NCBI RefSeq assembly: GCF_030406905.1
Contig: NZ_CP129137.1
Span: forward strand, 496,001-560,000
DNA length: 64,000 nt
Source: Streptomyces sp. HUAS CB01
Lineage (GTDB): Bacteria; Actinomycetota; Actinomycetes; Streptomycetales; Streptomycetaceae
Reading direction: 5' to 3'
Of this stretch, positions 53,721 to 61,525 are shown piece after piece (positions within the stretch are counted from its first letter, which is position 1; every line of letters begins with the position of its first letter). Position numbers and translations under genes: made by a program. The notes under the pieces were generated by a model. It did no database searches and had not been told where the DNA came from. It saw nothing but the letters and a program-made list of their open reading frames with translations.

Positions 53721-55502
53721 ATGGCCGACTGGGCCCGGAACGAGTCCCGACGCTGTCCCGACGGGGAAGGCAGCCTTCCGGGGGACTGTCCCGGGCGGCA
53801 CCCCGTTGTGATCTCGCGGAGAGGGTCCCGCCCGCCCCTTCCCGCCCGGGCCGACCCGACATCCCACGGACTGCCCGCAGTCTCGCGCGCCCTGTTCGAC
53901 ACCCGGGACGAAGGCGAGGTCCTGCGCCTGGCCATGGACCACGTGTCCGCCGTCGGCCCCTACAGAGCCGAGGCCGGATACCTCAGGGTGGAAGGCCATC
54001 TGGTCCCCAGCCCGCGGATCGGGCCGGGCCATTCGTCAGCCGTCGACCGGACGGTGCGAGAGCTGACGGGTCGGGACGGCCCCGTGACCGTTCCCGGCCG
54101 GTCCTGGGGCCGGGCCCTGGCCCTGCGCGGACCCGATGGACTGCACGGCTACCTCGTGGTGACGTCCCGCTCCCGGCCCACCGAGGCCCAGCACGTCCTG
54201 CTCGCCACGCTCGTACGCCACACCGCCGCGGCCCTGTCGGTCGCCGTCGCGCACCGCCGCCGGCGGGAAGACGCCCTGGAGCTGCACCGACTGCGACGGG
54301 AACGGGCAACCCTCCAGCGGCGGCTGATCTCCCTTGTGGTCGAGGTGGGATACCAGCGGGCCGTGCACGCGGCCCTCGCCGAGATCGCGGCCTCGGGCGG
54401 CGGCGAGGAGGCCGTCACCAGCGCACTGCACGAGCTCACCGGACTTCCCGTGCTGGTGGAGGACCGCTTCGGCCGACTGCGGTCCTGGACCGGTCCCGGC
54501 CGGCCCGACCCCTATCCGGAACCGGACCCCCCACGCCATGAGGAGATGCTCCAGGCGGTGGCCCGGACAGGCGGACCCGTGCGGATCAAGGACCGGCTGA
54601 TCTCCCTGGTCCGCCCCCACGGCGAGGTCCTCGGCCTGCTGGCCCTGGTCGATCCCCGGGACGACGCCGACGAGTACACCGTGTTCGCCCTGGAGCACGC
54701 CGCCGCCTACCTCGCCCTGGCACTGTCGCACCTGCGCCATCTGGCGGAGCTGGAGCTGAGACTGCGCCGCGACCTGGTCGACGATCTTCTGGCAGGCACG
54801 GACCAGGCGAGCGCCTACGCCCGGTCCGAGGCGTTCGGACACGACCTGCACCGCACGCAGTACGTGGTAGTCGTGCAGTGGCCGAGCCGGGCCGCGGACG
54901 ACGCTTTCGCGCGGACCGTGGACCGGGCGGCATCGGCCGTGGGCATGCCGTCGCTGGTGACCGGGCGCGCCGACCACGTGGTCCTGGTCGCCGACGGCAG
55001 GCCCCAGGACCACGCCTTGTACGAGACGCTCGCCCGGGAGACCGGGACACCGGACGGGACGATCGGGGTGAGCGCCCGGTGCGACACCCCGGACGGCATC
55101 CCCGGCCGCTACCAGGAGGCACTACGTGCCCTGGAGGTAGGCCGACGGTCCCCAGGGCGATACGGCACGACGTTCTTCGACGATCTGGGCCTCTACCGCA
55201 TCCTCGGGCCCGGAAACGAATACCGGGAGCTGGAGGCGTTCGTACGGGAATGGCTCGGACAGCTCATCGACTACGACGGCCGGCACCGGACGGCGCTCGT
55301 GGAGACCCTGTCCCGGTACTTCGACTGCGGCGGCAACTACGCCGAGACCGCCGAATCCCTCGCGATCCACCGGAGCACGCTCCGCTACCGGCTCCAGCGC
55401 ATCCGCGAGCTCAGCGACCATGACCTCACGAACGTGGAGGACCGCCTCAACCTGCAGGTCGCGACCCGGGTGTGGAAGATCATGCTGGGTGGACCCGGTT
55501 GA
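53721..55502 (+). CDS. PucR/CdaR-type helix-turn-helix transcriptional regulator
   Basis: A 593-residue regulator. The N-terminal half contains one or two GAF-like domains (PAVSRALFDTRDEGEVLRLA and the region with EAVTSALHELTGLPVLVEDR). The middle VVQWPSRAADDAFARTVDRA resembles the CdaR GGDEF-like domain. The C-terminal HTH_30 is typical: LVETLSRYFDCGGNYAETAE then SLAIHRSTLRYRLQRIRELS. GGAG precedes the ATG at 53721; a longer in-frame start at 53466 is unlikely. It is divergent from the general stress protein. The ligand and targets are unknown; it may control the stress genes or the acyl-CoA dehydrogenase next door. Confidence 0.88.
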   Translation: MADWARNESRRCPDGEGSLPGDCPGRHPVVISRRGSRPPLPARADPTSHGLPAVSRALFDTRDEGEVLRLAMDHVSAVGPYRAEAGYLRVEGHLVPSPRIGPGHSSAVDRTVRELTGRDGPVTVPGRSWGRALALRGPDGLHGYLVVTSRSRPTEAQHVLLATLVRHTAAALSVAVAHRRRREDALELHRLRRERATLQRRLISLVVEVGYQRAVHAALAEIAASGGGEEAVTSALHELTGLPVLVEDRFGRLRSWTGPGRPDPYPEPDPPRHEEMLQAVARTGGPVRIKDRLISLVRPHGEVLGLLALVDPRDDADEYTVFALEHAAAYLALALSHLRHLAELELRLRRDLVDDLLAGTDQASAYARSEAFGHDLHRTQYVVVVQWPSRAADDAFARTVDRAASAVGMPSLVTGRADHVVLVADGRPQDHALYETLARETGTPDGTIGVSARCDTPDGIPGRYQEALRALEVGRRSPGRYGTTFFDDLGLYRILGPGNEYRELEAFVREWLGQLIDYDGRHRTALVETLSRYFDCGGNYAETAESLAIHRSTLRYRLQRIRELSDHDLTNVEDRLNLQVATRVWKIMLGGPG

Positions 55503-55623
55503 GGCACCCACGACCGCGGGGCCGGATCCGCTGTCCCCATCACCGTAAGGATCAGGCTGCGCTCCGCCGAAATGGCTCGTCCGGCATCACGAAGACCACC
55601 GGCGGCGGCCTCGCAGCGGGGCT

Positions 55624-56802
55624 TCAGCGCCGCACGCGCGGCATGCCGAGTCCGATCCAGGAGATGATCTCGCGCTGGATCTCGTTGTTGCCGCCGCCGA
55701 AGGTGAAGATCACGGCGGACCGGTAGCCGCGCTCCAGCTCGCCGTGGAGGACGGCTCCGGCCGAGCCCTCCTTGAGCGGGCCCGCCGCCCCGACGACCTC
55801 CATCAGCCAGGCGTAGGCGTCACGGCGGGCCTCGGATCCGTACACCTTCACCGCAGAGGCGTCCTGCGGGGTCAGCGTGCCGTTCTGGACGGCGCCGACC
55901 ATCTGCCAGTTGAGCAGCTTCATCGCGTCGAGCCGGGTGTGCGTGCGGGCGAGGCGCCCCCGCACCCAGCCGAGGTCGATCACGCGCCGCCCGTCGGCGA
56001 GCTTGGTCCCCGCCGCCCAGCGCTGGACGTCCTGGAGGGCGCGGATGGCCATGGTGCCGTGGGCTGCGAGGGTGACGCGCTCGTGGTTGAGCTGGTTGGT
56101 GATCAGCCGCCATCCCTTGTTCTCCTCGCCCACGCGGCGGGAGACGGGCACCCGGACGTCCTCGTAGTGGCTGGCGGTGGTGTCGTGAGAGGCGAGGGTG
56201 TTGATGACCGTGCAGGAGTAGCCCGGGTCGGAGGTCGGCACGAGCAGCATGGTGATGCCCTTGTGCGGCGGGGCGTCCGGGTCGGTGCGGACCGCGAGCC
56301 ACACCCAGTCGGCGGTGTCGCCGTTGGTGGTCCAGATCTTCTGGCCGTTGACGACGTACGTGTCGCCGTCGCGTACGGCACGGGTCCTGAGCGCGGCGAG
56401 ATCGGTGCCCGCGCCCGGCTCGCTGTAGCCGATGGCGAAGTCGATCTCGCCGGAGAGGATCCGGGGCAGGAAGTACGCCTTCTGCTCGTCGGTGCCGTAC
56501 TGCATGATCGTCGGGCCGACGGTGTTCAGCGCCATGAGCGGGAGCGGCACTCCCGCCTGCGCCGCCTCGTCGAAGAAGATGAACTGTTCCATCGGCGTCA
56601 TCCCGCGTCCGCCGTACTCCTCCGGCCAGCCGACGCCGAGCCATCCGTCGGTGCCGAGGCGGCGGATCGTCTCCCGGTAGAAGCGCTTCTGCGCGGCGGG
56701 GTCCCCGTAGCGGGCGTAGGCGTTGTCGGGGACGAGTCCGTCGAAGTAGTCACGCAGCTCGGCGCGCAACCGCTGCTGTCCCGGCGTGTATTCCAGGTGC
56801 AC
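55624..56802 (-). CDS. Acyl-CoA dehydrogenase
   Basis: A 392-residue FAD-dependent acyl-CoA dehydrogenase. It shows RRLGTDGWLGVGWPEEYGGR, the FAD/substrate motif FAIGYSEPGAGTDLAALRTR, VVNGQKIWTTNGDTADWVWL, and the C-terminal GGGNNEIQREIISWIGLGMP. Length and pattern fit the actinobacterial FadE group that often works as alpha2-beta2 pairs on steroid or branched acyl-CoAs, but no partner gene is adjacent. The GTG at 56802 is chosen because GGAGGGACCC precedes it and the family N-terminus (LEYTPGQQRLRAELRDYFD) follows directly. Confidence 0.93.
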   Translation of the reverse strand: MHLEYTPGQQRLRAELRDYFDGLVPDNAYARYGDPAAQKRFYRETIRRLGTDGWLGVGWPEEYGGRGMTPMEQFIFFDEAAQAGVPLPLMALNTVGPTIMQYGTDEQKAYFLPRILSGEIDFAIGYSEPGAGTDLAALRTRAVRDGDTYVVNGQKIWTTNGDTADWVWLAVRTDPDAPPHKGITMLLVPTSDPGYSCTVINTLASHDTTASHYEDVRVPVSRRVGEENKGWRLITNQLNHERVTLAAHGTMAIRALQDVQRWAAGTKLADGRRVIDLGWVRGRLARTHTRLDAMKLLNWQMVGAVQNGTLTPQDASAVKVYGSEARRDAYAWLMEVVGAAGPLKEGSAGAVLHGELERGYRSAVIFTFGGGNNEIQREIISWIGLGMPRVRR

Positions 56803-57478
56803 GGGTCCCTCCAGGCGTCTCGTGCCGGCGTGCGTCCCTGCGGCGGCACAGAGTAGAACGCGTTCCAGGAATCCGGAAGAGACGTGCGCGGCCGGATACG
56901 GGAGGGCGGTCGCGGCGGCACCCGGCGGGGTCGGCGCGGGCATGCCGCCCCGGCCCCTCCGTGTCCGGATCTCGCCGTTCATGCGTACGGACGGGGCGGA
57001 GCGCCGACGGCCCGTACGTGCGTCCGCAGGACGACGGACTCGCCGGTGCGCCCGGTAGGTCGCCGTGCGCACCGGGCGCACCGACGTCGCACGGCGAGGC
57101 CGTCCGGGCCCGGCGTCCGGCCCAGGGGCGCGGCGAGCCCGTCCGGTCCCGCGCACCGCCCAGGGGCGCGTCCATCCGGGCCCGGGTACGGTCACTCGCG
57201 CCCCTCCGGATCCCACCGCCACAGGAGCGCGATCCACAGCCCTCGAGGAAGGTGACACCTCGTGGCACACGGGCGACGCATGCGCCGTACGGGTCACCCC
57301 GGCCGGTCCTCCCCCGCCGCTCCTCCACCCGCGACCTCATGGCCGGCACCCGCGCCCCATCCGCCCCGCTTTCCGGCGACTGGCTGAAACTGCATCAAAA
57401 ACCTCTCGTGGCAAGGTGTTTCCGGAGAAGCCGCTGGTCATCCTCTAGGGAACGGTCCGCATCCCCTGGGAGGCTCGC
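56803..57478. other. Large intergenic region with degenerate repeats
   Basis: About 675 bases without a supported gene between divergent genes. Two 38-39-bp direct repeats lie at 57092-57130 and 57131-57168, both beginning CGGCGAG and ending CGCCCAGGGGCG or CCGGCCCAGGGGCG. An AT-richer stretch (GAAACTGCATCAAAAACC, 57385-57402) is the likely promoter zone of the beta-propeller gene. Confidence 0.5.
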
Positions 57479-59566
57479 ATGGAACGCAGGCGGTTACTGC
57501 ACGCCGGAGCCGGGCTCGTCGCGGCGTCGGTGGTGGGGCCCGTGCTCGGCCCGGCCGCCGCTCATGCCCGCACGGCCGACGGCACGGGTGCGCCGGGCGC
57601 CCCGGGCCCGGAGAGCAGAGCGGCCTCGGCCGGCACGGCCGGGCACTGTTCGGGTCCGGCGGTCTCGACGTACGGCATAGCGACGTACACGGCGGCGATC
57701 GTCGGCATGACCGTCCTGGGCGGTCACGCCTATGTCGTGGCACGTGGTCAGAACCCTCCGCTGCTGGGCGAGATCGACCTGGCGTCGGGGAAACTCACGA
57801 GGACGGTACGGCTCACGCGCGGCGAGGGCGGCTGGGCGGCGACGGTCTCCGGAGGACAGGTGTACGTGGGCACGTACCCGGTCCCGGACCTCTACCGCTT
57901 CGACCCGGCGACGGGGTCGGTGACCCAGCTCGGCACGATAGGGCCGTCGGGCGGTTTCGTCTGGTGCCTGACGACGGCTCCGGACGGGACGGTGTACGCG
58001 GGCACCTATCCGCGCGGCGAGGTCTGGGAGTACTCCCCGGCGACCGGCGTGCTGCGCAACCTGGGTGTCGCGAGGCCCGGTGAGCAGTACGTGCGCGCGA
58101 TCGCCGCCGACGACCGCTACGTCTACGCGGGCACGCTCCCCCTCGGCCACATCGTGGCGTACGACCGGGCCACCGGCGCGAAGCGGTCCATCACGCCGAC
58201 GCCGTACGGCGGGGCCGCGTGTCTGCTCGCCCGGGGCGGACGCGTGGTCGGCGGGTTCGGCAGGTCCGTCGTGGACCTGGCACCCGACGGGAGCGACGCG
58301 CGGGTCATCCCGATACCGGCCGCGGAGCGCCTGGTCGACGCGATCACCTCGACCGACGACGGCACGGTGTACTGCGTCGGCCGGCCGACGGGCACGGTCT
58401 ACCGCCGCGACGGCGACGCCCTCGTGCCGGTCGCCGCGCCCACGCCGCTGGACGAGCACCGTGCGCTCTTCCCGCTCCCGGACGGCAGACTGCTGGGCGG
58501 TGCGGGCAGCGGCCGGCTGTGGTGGCTGGATCTCGACGACGGCGGGTCGACCACGCTGGAACTCATCGACACGGCGATGGCGGGTCCGGACCCCGTGCAG
58601 TCGCTGACCATGGGCACGCGCGGGGCGGTGCACGTCGGCGGGCACTTCTCCATCACGACCCACCGTCCCGCCCAGGGCACGAGCCGGCGGATCCCCGTGT
58701 CGGGCGAGCCGAAGCAGCTGCGCACGGCCGGCGACCGCGTCTACGCGGCGCTCTACCCGAGCACGGAGGTGCTGGAGCTCGACCCGGACCGCGGCAGGGT
58801 CCGGTCGCTCGGGTTCATCGACAACGACCAGCAGCGGCCGACGGACATGGTGTACGCGCGGGCGATCGACCAGTTCCTGATCGCGTCCGCCCCGCCGGCC
58901 GGCCGGCTCAAGGGAGCGCTGACCCTGGCGGACCGGGCGAGACGGCGGCTGACCGTGTACCACGACGTGATCACGGACCAGAGCGTGATGTCCCTGGCCC
59001 TGGACGACCGGCTGGGCGCCCGGATCGCGTACCTCGCCGGTGACACCTGGGGCGGCGGGAGCGTGACCCCCGCCCGGCCGAGCGCGACGATCGTCGCCTT
59101 CGACCTGTGGCGCCGCAAGGTGCTGTGGGAGGTCGCGCCGTTCGAGGGCTACGCGAGCCTGCAGCACATCGAGGTCCTGGACGGAGTGCTGTACGGGGTC
59201 TACAAGCGTCTGGCCGGCACCTGGTTCGCCATGGACCTCGAGACCCGGACGGTACTGCGGTCGGGGAAGCTGCCGAGCTACGGCGAGCTGACCGTGCACC
59301 GCGGGGAGGTCTTCGCCTCCGTCTTCGGCGGCCTGGTGTACCGGATCGGACCCGACCTCGACGAGGCCCAGCCCGTCCTCTCCGGTCTCGGCGACGGCTG
59401 GTACAACCCGCCGCAGCTGGCCTGGGAGCGGTGGTCCTGGCACGCCTGGGGCGTGTCCGGCCGGGAGCTGGCGCGGCTGCGCCTCGACCCGGACTGCGTC
59501 TCCCTGAACCGGGCGGGGATCAACCCGCCGGACGAAGCGGTCCTGGAGTCGCTGCTGGCCAACTGA
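57479..59566 (+). CDS. Tat-exported beta-propeller protein of unknown function
   Basis: A 695-residue secreted protein. The leader reads MERRRLLHAGAGLVAASVVG, a twin-arginine signal, with cleavage likely after AAAHA near residue 30. The rest consists of repeated beta-propeller blades with the pattern VYVGTYPVPDLYRFDPATGS, VYAGTYPRGEVWEYSPATGV and VYAGTLPLGHIVAYDRATGA, each about 45 residues with an aromatic/GT start and a YDxATG end. Two propellers could be present. The tail has no anchor. The ATG is preceded by GGGAGG. It may bind or process cell-wall or extracellular sugars; nothing specific is visible. Confidence 0.85.
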   Translation: MERRRLLHAGAGLVAASVVGPVLGPAAAHARTADGTGAPGAPGPESRAASAGTAGHCSGPAVSTYGIATYTAAIVGMTVLGGHAYVVARGQNPPLLGEIDLASGKLTRTVRLTRGEGGWAATVSGGQVYVGTYPVPDLYRFDPATGSVTQLGTIGPSGGFVWCLTTAPDGTVYAGTYPRGEVWEYSPATGVLRNLGVARPGEQYVRAIAADDRYVYAGTLPLGHIVAYDRATGAKRSITPTPYGGAACLLARGGRVVGGFGRSVVDLAPDGSDARVIPIPAAERLVDAITSTDDGTVYCVGRPTGTVYRRDGDALVPVAAPTPLDEHRALFPLPDGRLLGGAGSGRLWWLDLDDGGSTTLELIDTAMAGPDPVQSLTMGTRGAVHVGGHFSITTHRPAQGTSRRIPVSGEPKQLRTAGDRVYAALYPSTEVLELDPDRGRVRSLGFIDNDQQRPTDMVYARAIDQFLIASAPPAGRLKGALTLADRARRRLTVYHDVITDQSVMSLALDDRLGARIAYLAGDTWGGGSVTPARPSATIVAFDLWRRKVLWEVAPFEGYASLQHIEVLDGVLYGVYKRLAGTWFAMDLETRTVLRSGKLPSYGELTVHRGEVFASVFGGLVYRIGPDLDEAQPVLSGLGDGWYNPPQLAWERWSWHAWGVSGRELARLRLDPDCVSLNRAGINPPDEAVLESLLAN

Positions 59567-59758
59567 GGCGGGAAGGGCCAGGACGACGACGGCGACAACG
59601 GCGGCCCCCGCGCGGGAACGCCGAGGAAGGCGGCAAGGGAAGACGGCGACGCCGGGAACGGCGCCGCTCCGGCGGGCCCCGCGCCGTTCGACGCGGGGCC
59701 GCCGGCCCGTGCCGGTGGGCCCCGTACGCCCGGTCGGGACGAGGTGGTCCCGCCGATG

Positions 59759-59772
59759 GGGCCGTTCGGCCC
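59759..59772. promoter_or_regulatory. Perfect palindrome GGGCC-GTTC-GGCCC
   Basis: A 14-base sequence of two GGGCC/GGCCC arms with GTTC between, flanked by ATG and CAT so that the symmetry extends almost to 19 bases. It lies 57 bases upstream of the maturation-protease-like gene and matches the 14-base geometry of DosR boxes (GGGAC-N4-GTCCC). Confidence 0.4.
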
Positions 59773-59828
59773 ATGTGCGCCGGTGCGCGGGCGGGCCAGC
59801 GTGGTGGGAGCACGACAGGAGCCACGCC

Positions 59829-60344
59829 ATGGATCTCCGTACACGTATCGCGCTCATCGGGCTGGGAAGCGACTCCAGACGGGACGACGGAGTGGGGTGG
59901 GCCGTCGTCGACGCCGTGCGCGAACGCGCCGTCGAGCGGCCCCTCCCCCCGGAGGTCGACCTCGCAACCTGCGACGGGGAGCCCGCACGGCTGGTGGGCC
60001 TGTGGCGCGACGTTGATCTGGCGGTGGTCGTGACCAGCGCGCACGCGTATCCCGGTGAGCCGGGCAGGGTGGTCCGCAGCGAGTTCCACGCGGACGGGAC
60101 AGCCCCGGCCGTACGGGGCGAACCGCACAGCCGCGTGCTGAGCGAGGCCGTGGAGCTCTCCCGGCTGCTCGGCAGACTGCCGGACCGGCTGGTGGTCTAC
60201 GCGGTTCAGGGAGCCGACTCGTCGCTCGGCGCCGGCCTGTCCCCGACGCTCGCGGCCATGGTCGAGCCCCTAGCCGACTGCGTGGAGCGGGAGTTCGCCC
60301 GCGAGTGGGCACCGGCGGCGGCCGTACGGCCGTGTCCCTGGTGA
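59829..60344 (+). CDS. Hydrogenase maturation protease-like protein (HyaD/HybD family)
   Basis: A 171-residue protein of the peptidase A31 fold, which clips the C-terminus of NiFe-hydrogenase large subunits. The N-terminal IALIGLGSDSRRDDGVGWAV keeps the nickel-binding acidic residue (DDG, 19-21), and VVYAVQGADSSLGAGLSP matches the conserved later strand. The central Asp usually found in a VDA-type motif is replaced (VVVTSAHAYP), and the His of the STHG-type loop is shifted (EPHSRVLSEA). No hydrogenase genes are in the window. It may be a degenerate or repurposed member. AGGAG precedes the ATG. Confidence 0.75.
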   Translation: MDLRTRIALIGLGSDSRRDDGVGWAVVDAVRERAVERPLPPEVDLATCDGEPARLVGLWRDVDLAVVVTSAHAYPGEPGRVVRSEFHADGTAPAVRGEPHSRVLSEAVELSRLLGRLPDRLVVYAVQGADSSLGAGLSPTLAAMVEPLADCVEREFAREWAPAAAVRPCPW

Positions 60345-60560
60345 GCCGGGGCGGCGGCGGATCCGCTCCGGGTCGCCCGGCGAGGTGCCGCCGGGTGTCG
60401 CGTCCGGGCGGCGGGGACGGCCCGGCGGGGAACGGGGGTGTGTACGGGAGGGCCGGTGACGGTGTTCCGGCGGTGGGAGCGCAGATGCAGGGTCCGGCCC
60501 TGTTGCCGCGATCGCGGGTGCCGACGTGATCAGGTGGGACGACACACCAGGAGGGCTCAG

Positions 60561-61253
60561 ATGTCCGAGGCACCGGTCTTCTCCGAGGAGTCGCCCATCA
60601 GGGTGTTCCTCCTGGACGACCACGAGGTCGTCCGTCGGGGGCTGCACGACATGCTCGATGCCGAACCCGACATGGAGGTGGTCGGTGAGGCGGCGAGTGC
60701 GGAGCAGGCCCTCGCCCGGGGGCCCGCGCTGCGCCCCCACGTCGCGGTCCTGGACGTGCGGCTCCCCGACGGCGACGGCGTCACCGTGTGCCGCGAACTG
60801 CGCTCCCGCATGCCGGAGCTCGCGTGTCTGATGCTGACGTCCTTCGACGACGAGGACGCGCTGCTCGACGCGATCATGGCGGGCGCCGCCGGCTATGTGC
60901 TCAAGCAGATCAAGGGGTCCGACCTGATTTCGGCCGTGCGGACGGTGGCGACCGGGAAGTCGATGCTCGATCCCGCGACCACGGCGCGGCTGATGCACTC
61001 GCTCCGCGACCCCGAGACCGCGCAGCCGGTCGAGGACGGACGTCTCGCGGCGCTCTCGGAGCGGGAGCGCGACGTACTGGAACTGATCGGCGAGGGGTTG
61101 ACGAACCGGCAGATCGGCAAGCGTCTCTACCTCTCCGAGAAGACGGTCAAGAACCACATCTCGCGGCTGCTGTCCAAGCTCGGCGTGGAGCGGCGGGTGC
61201 AGGCGGCGGTCATCGCCGCGCAGGCCCACGAACACGACGAGCCGCGCGCCTGA
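60561..61253 (+). CDS. osdR: NarL/DevR-type two-component response regulator
   Basis: A 230-residue regulator. The receiver domain (about 12-130) has the acidic pair Asp19-Asp20, phosphoacceptor Asp65 in VAVLDVRLPDGDG, Thr/Ser in LMLTSFDDED and Lys in YVLKQIKGS. The LuxR-type HTH (about 165-225) includes SERERDVLELIGEGLTNRQI and YLSEKTVKNHISRLLSKLG. The DDHEVVRRGLHDMLDAEPDM start and KQIKGSDLISAVRTVATGKS segment are very close to mycobacterial DevR and Streptomyces OsdR, which switch on dormancy genes in hypoxia. AGGAGGG precedes the ATG. The two-GAF kinase downstream on the other strand is its likely partner. Confidence 0.9.
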   Translation: MSEAPVFSEESPIRVFLLDDHEVVRRGLHDMLDAEPDMEVVGEAASAEQALARGPALRPHVAVLDVRLPDGDGVTVCRELRSRMPELACLMLTSFDDEDALLDAIMAGAAGYVLKQIKGSDLISAVRTVATGKSMLDPATTARLMHSLRDPETAQPVEDGRLAALSERERDVLELIGEGLTNRQIGKRLYLSEKTVKNHISRLLSKLGVERRVQAAVIAAQAHEHDEPRA

Positions 61254-61310
61254 CGCACCGCACGCGCCAGATGCCCCGACGCACCGGACGCACCGGAGCG
61301 GCCACGGCAG

Positions 61311-61525
61311 GTGGTGTGGGCGCCGGCCGGCCGCCCGGTGCGTCCCCCGCACGGCATGCGGGTCGACCCGGCGCTGCTCGCCCATGTGGCGTCGGTGGTC
61401 CGCAGGGCTCTGGCCGAGCGGGACGGGGACGTGCTCTGTTTCCTGCCGGGGGCCGGGGAGATCGGGCGGGTCGCCGGACTCCTCGGGGACGTCGGGGGCG
61501 CCTTGCTCGGGCCGGGCGGAGCTCC
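61311..61525 (+). pseudogene. HrpB-type ATP-dependent helicase fragment
   Basis: Between the response regulator and the convergent kinase the plus strand encodes HGMRVDPALLAHVASVVRRA then LAERDGDVLCFLPGAGEIGR and VAGLLGD. This matches the start of the second helicase domain of HrpB-type DEAH helicases (DGDVLCFLPG-x-GEI). The piece covers only about 60 residues, without motif I or II, and runs into the kinase stop region. It is a remnant, not a gene. Confidence 0.6.
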
